Source: Haloarcula sp. DT43 | GTDB taxonomy: Archaea; Halobacteriota; Halobacteria; Halobacteriales; Haloarculaceae | Assembly (NCBI RefSeq): GCF_037078405.1 | Contig: NZ_JAYMGZ010000001.1 | Location: 434,001 to 498,000, forward strand | Length of the DNA: 64,000 bases | Direction of reading: 5' to 3' | Shown: positions 61,284 through 64,000 of the stretch, piece by piece | Layout of the letters: every line of letters begins with the position of its first letter | Numbering within the stretch: position 1 is the first letter of the stretch | Program-made: the position numbers and the translations under genes | The notes under the pieces: model-generated | Told to the model about the DNA's origin: nothing | The model's input: only the letters and a program-made list of their open reading frames with translations | The model's database searches: none

Positions 61284-62204
61284 ATGACGGTTCTCGACGC
61301 CGCGGGCTTTCTGGCCGGGCTGGGGCTCCTCCTCGTCGGCGCGGACAGGACGGTGCGGTCGGCGGCCGAACTCGCCCTCTACTACGGCGTCTCCACCTTC
61401 TTCGTCGGCGTCACCGTCGTCTCCATCGGCACGTCGGTCCCGGAGATGACCACCTCGGTGTACGCCGCGACCTACGGGGCCGGCGACCTGCTCGTGGGGA
61501 ACATCGTCGGCTCCGAGACGGCACAGATAACGCTGGCCATCGGTATCGTGGCGCTCATCTCCCCCATCACCGCGGAGCGGCGGAACGTCCTGGTCTACGG
61601 CGGCGCGATGGTGCTCGCCATGGTCATCATGATTCTCACGCTGGAGGACGGCATCACCCGCTCGGAGGGGCTGTTGATGATGCTCGCCTACCTCATGTTC
61701 ATCCACGACCTCTACTCCACCGAAGGCGGCGAGGAGATAACCGAGGAGGTCATCGAGGACGAGGAGCCGCCGGCGCGGGCGCTGCCATGGATTGCGCTCG
61801 GTATCGGACTCGTGGTCGTCGGCGGTCACCTGCTGGTGACCAACGGCGTCGCCATCGCGACCGCCGCGGGCATCCCCGAGTACCTCGTCGGCGTCCTGAC
61901 CGGCCTGGGCACGACGGCTCCGGAAATCGCCGTCGCCGGCATCGCCGCCCACGAGGGCCGCGAGGGTATCTCCGTCGGGTCGCTGCTCGGGAGCAACATC
62001 ACCGACCCGGTGTTCTCCCTCGGCGTCGGCGCGCTGGTCGCGGACGTCACGCTGGCCGACCCGGACGCCGTCGCCGCGTCCGTGACCTACATGCTGGTCG
62101 TCTCGCTCGCCGTCCTCGGACTGCTGTACTGGCGGCGCGGCATCGACCGCCGGAGCGCGCTCGCCTGTGTGCTCCTGTATCTCCCGTCGCTCGCGCTGTT
62201 CTGA
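61284..62204 (+). CDS. sodium/calcium exchanger family protein (CaCA)
   Basis: A 306-residue membrane antiporter with two inverted repeats of five helices. The alpha-1 repeat reads VVSIGTSVPEMTTSVYAA and GNIVGSETAQITLAIG; the alpha-2 repeat reads GLGTTAPEIAVAGIAA and GSLLGSNITDPVFSLG, including the ion-binding Glu residues. The halves are joined by an acidic cytoplasmic loop (TEGGEEITEEVIEDEE). It probably exchanges Na+ or H+ for Ca2+. The ATG at 61284 begins the first helix. Confidence 0.93.
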   Translation: MTVLDAAGFLAGLGLLLVGADRTVRSAAELALYYGVSTFFVGVTVVSIGTSVPEMTTSVYAATYGAGDLLVGNIVGSETAQITLAIGIVALISPITAERRNVLVYGGAMVLAMVIMILTLEDGITRSEGLLMMLAYLMFIHDLYSTEGGEEITEEVIEDEEPPARALPWIALGIGLVVVGGHLLVTNGVAIATAAGIPEYLVGVLTGLGTTAPEIAVAGIAAHEGREGISVGSLLGSNITDPVFSLGVGALVADVTLADPDAVAASVTYMLVVSLAVLGLLYWRRGIDRRSALACVLLYLPSLALF

Positions 62205-62205
62205 C

Positions 62206-62913
62206 TCAGTCCAGCCGTCGCTCGACCGCGGCCACGTCGCCCGGTTCGTTGACGTTGTGACACCAGCCGTCCAGCTCGACCGCTTCGACGCGGTGGCCGG
62301 CGCTCAACAACAGGTCGATTGCGTCGGGGAGTTCGTACTCCCCGCGCTCGGAGGGCCGCGTCAGCGCGCAGGCGTGGCCGATGGCCGGGTCGAAGACGAA
62401 AAAGCCACGCGTGACCAGCGTCGACGGCGGGTCCGCCGGTTTCTCGACGAGGCCGGTCACCCGTCCCTCGCCGTCCGTCGTGACGACGCCGGTGGACCTG
62501 GCCTCGGCCCGCGACACGTCCTCGACCAGTAGCGTGGCGCTGGCGTCGGTCGCACGGTGGCGGTCGAGCGCCTCGCCGACGTTCGCCCGGCAGACGTTGT
62601 CGCCGTTCAGTACGACGAAGGTCCCGTCGACGGCGGTCCGGGCCTGTTCGAGCGCGTGAGCCAGCCCCAGCCGTTCGTCCTGTCGGACGTACGCTATCGG
62701 CGTGCCCCGGTACTGGTCGCCGTAGCGGGCGACGATGTCGTCGCCGCGGTAGCCCACGACGACGACTAGGTGGTCGACGCCGACCGACAGCAGCGTCTCG
62801 AAGCAGTGGGTCACCAGCGGCCGTCCGGCCACCTCGACCAGTCCCTTCGGTTTGTCGGCGGTGAGCGGTCGCATCCGCGTCCCCTCGCCGGCGGCGAGTA
62901 CGACACCGTCCAT
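62206..62913 (-). CDS. sugar-1-phosphate nucleotidyltransferase (RmlA/AglF type)
   Basis: A 235-residue enzyme starting MDGVVLAAGEGTRMRPLTAD, the nucleotide-binding signature, followed by KPKGLVEVAGRPLV, an FVVLNGDNVCR metal-binding block and GLVEKPADPPST. It transfers UMP or dTMP to a hexose 1-phosphate for glycan synthesis (AglF in Haloferax N-glycosylation is a relative). Only the catalytic domain is present, without the C-terminal acetyltransferase-type repeat of GlmU. No other glycosylation gene is nearby. The stop lies one base after that of the convergent exchanger. Confidence 0.9.
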   Translation of the reverse strand: MDGVVLAAGEGTRMRPLTADKPKGLVEVAGRPLVTHCFETLLSVGVDHLVVVVGYRGDDIVARYGDQYRGTPIAYVRQDERLGLAHALEQARTAVDGTFVVLNGDNVCRANVGEALDRHRATDASATLLVEDVSRAEARSTGVVTTDGEGRVTGLVEKPADPPSTLVTRGFFVFDPAIGHACALTRPSERGEYELPDAIDLLLSAGHRVEAVELDGWCHNVNEPGDVAAVERRLD

Positions 62914-63038
62914 GGCCGCCCCCACGCTCGCGCCGGCTAAATGCCTGTGGGCGAGCGGGCTCTGGCCCGCCACCTCCGGCGCATGGCCGAGGAGTAGCGG
63001 GGAAAGAGACAGGTGGCTCCGGAGTGAGATGTCGTCAC

Positions 63039-63224
63039 ATGGAAGCCGAAGCGTGGCGGTCGGTCGACATCATCCGGGATACCGACGGCGTGCCCCACGT
63101 CCTCCAGCAGAAGGTCCAGGTGTTCACGAGCGGCGTCTCCGAGGAGTCCGCCGGGTACACGAAGCCAGCCATGGAACATCGGCTGGTCCCGCTGCAGGAC
63201 CTCACGACGTTCGGGCGGTCGTGA
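63039..63224 (+). CDS. 61-residue hypothetical protein
   Basis: A short protein starting MEAEAWRSVDIIRDTDGVPH with QQKVQVFTSGVSEE and a final HRLVPLQDLTTFGRS. Third codon positions are almost all G or C, as in true genes here. No TATA box is obvious, so it could be a fragment of a larger, lost gene. The frame is open up to 63024. No family recognised. Confidence 0.5.
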   Translation: MEAEAWRSVDIIRDTDGVPHVLQQKVQVFTSGVSEESAGYTKPAMEHRLVPLQDLTTFGRS

Positions 63225-63280
63225 CGCCCTGCGCTCGGGTGCCCGAAGCCCGGACCGGTTGGGCGAGAGACACCTCGGGA

Positions 63281-63290
63281 TACACTTTTG
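63281..63290 (+). promoter_or_regulatory. TATA-like box of the DUF429 gene
   Basis: TACACTTTTG lies 25-34 bp before the ATG at 63315, the position for a leaderless transcript. Confidence 0.45.
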
Positions 63291-63314
63291 CGCCCGTCCG
63301 AACGAGTACCGGTA

Positions 63315-64000
63315 ATGGCTGAACCGCTGTACGTCGGCGTCGACCAAAGCGACGGGTCCTGGGTCGCCGTTGCCTTCGTCGGCGACGGCTTCGACCACGC
63401 GTCGGTGTTCGGCAGCATCGGCGAGTGCTGGTCGGCCTACGAGGAGCGCGCCCGTCGGGTGCTGGTCGGCGTCCCGGTCGGACTCGTCGAGTCCGGCGAC
63501 CCGGATCGCCGGTGTGACGAACTCGCCCGGTCAGTGCTCGGCGAGCGCGGCGCGGCGATACGCACGCCGCCGGTCCGGGAGGCGACCCGGAAACAGCGGT
63601 ACTCGACGGCCAACCGCGTCCACAGGCGCAAGACCGGGCACGAACTCTCGGAGCAGGCGTTCGCGCGCAGCGACGCGCTCGCCCGGGTCGACGAACTCCT
63701 CCAGGAACTGCCCGAGGCCGCCGCGGTTATCCGGGAGTCACACCCGGAGGTCTGTTTCCGGGCCTTCGCCGGCGAGCCGCTCAGTTACCCGAAACACACC
63801 GCCGGGGGGTACGCCGAGCGGATGCGGATTCTCGCCCATCACGACCGCGACGCTGCCCCGACAGTCCAGAAGGCCGCCGCGGCGATGGGTGGCGCGTCAG
63901 TCGCCGTCGACGACGTGCTGGACGCCGTCGCGCTCGCGTACACGGCCCAGCCCGGCGACGGGGAACTGTACACGCTGCCGCCCGAGCCGCCCCGGGACGC
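63315..64000 (+). CDS. DUF429-family protein (3' end outside the window)
   Basis: 228 codons are open from the ATG at 63315 to the window end. The product starts MAEPLYVGVDQSDGSWVAVA, an RNase-H-like first strand with an Asp, and has IRTPPVREATRKQRYSTANR, ESHPEVCFRAFAGEPLSYPK and VDDVLDAVALAYTA, all features of DUF429. These proteins are predicted to have an actin/RNase H-type fold; function unknown. Only a few terminal residues are likely to be missing. Confidence 0.88.
   Translation, partial: MAEPLYVGVDQSDGSWVAVAFVGDGFDHASVFGSIGECWSAYEERARRVLVGVPVGLVESGDPDRRCDELARSVLGERGAAIRTPPVREATRKQRYSTANRVHRRKTGHELSEQAFARSDALARVDELLQELPEAAAVIRESHPEVCFRAFAGEPLSYPKHTAGGYAERMRILAHHDRDAAPTVQKAAAAMGGASVAVDDVLDAVALAYTAQPGDGELYTLPPEPPRD

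Noticed and set aside
62937-63418. Minus-strand frames of 127-153 codons opposite the 61-residue frame and the DUF429 gene
   Set aside because: They overlap a clear DUF429 N terminus and have no coherent protein pattern.
1-64000. CRISPR arrays, transposases or integrase genes
   Set aside because: No regularly spaced repeats and no DDE, HUH or tyrosine recombinase motifs were seen on either strand.

Overview
This window is chromosomal DNA from an extremely halophilic archaeon (class Halobacteria, probably a Haloarcula/Halomicrobium-like lineage). The evidence is high GC, very acidic predicted proteins, many genes that appear leaderless with a TATA-like box 22-35 bp before the start codon, an archaeal RNA polymerase split into A'/A'' and B'/B'', archaeal translation genes (aEF-2, aEF-1A, S10, L10e), coenzyme F420 genes and twin-arginine lipoproteins. 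The genus is an inference; no 16S rRNA gene is present.

Layout. 1-4.1 kb: end of a methyltransferase gene, a small membrane protein, an F420 pair (Mer-like reductase and CofE), a phosphoesterase, a winged-helix regulator and an unknown coiled-coil protein. 4.1-4.8 kb: tRNA-Asp with a run of degenerate tRNA-derived repeats. 5.0-13.2 kb: RNA polymerase operon rpoH-B''-B'-A'-A''-nusA-like. 13.2-31.7 kb: the archaeal str-like genes rps12, rps7, aEF-2, aEF-1A and rps10, interrupted by a chemoreceptor, a PQQ-type sugar dehydrogenase, a BioY/ATPase/EcfT biotin transporter, a hybrid sensor kinase, a DUF5781 protein, an inactive-looking M48 homologue and the ACT-homoserine dehydrogenase pair. 31.8-33.6 kb: tRNA-Ala followed by a lower-GC islet holding one unknown 309-residue protein, with a tRNA 3'-end-like repeat on the far side. 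33.6-43.1 kb: housekeeping genes (EngB, DUF389, SIMPL, a Nog1-type GTPase, ASCH, a second REC-histidine kinase, HisE, PdxT, PrsW, riboflavin synthase). 43.1-50.4 kb: pgk and gap, Hsp20, an ATP-grasp ligase, UspA, L10e, a glutathionyl-hydroquinone-reductase-like protein and a pilin. 50.4-60.6 kb: a malto-oligosaccharide locus (TrmB-type regulator, GH15 glucoamylase, ABC ATPase, GH13 amylase, binding protein and two permeases). 60.6-64 kb: a DUF4864 lipoprotein, a Na+/Ca2+ exchanger, a sugar nucleotidyltransferase, a small protein and a DUF429 protein cut by the window end.

How the genes work together. The transcription/translation cluster is collinear and tightly packed, with one-base or ATGA overlaps inside the RNA polymerase operon. 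The mal locus reads as one pathway: the ABC system imports malto-oligosaccharides, cytoplasmic GH13 and GH15 enzymes (no signal peptides seen) cut them, and the adjacent TrmB-type protein probably controls the divergent promoters. Gap and Pgk, encoded nearby, handle the resulting triose phosphates.

The most unusual parts are the tRNA-Ala islet with its unknown protein, the tRNA-Asp-derived repeat array, a set of perfect hairpins with three-base loops between genes, an 11-codon ORF leading into the ACT-hom operon, and several proteins too short for routine calling. I did not find a clear multi-gene undescribed defence or metabolic system. No CRISPR array, transposase, integrase, rRNA gene or intein was found.
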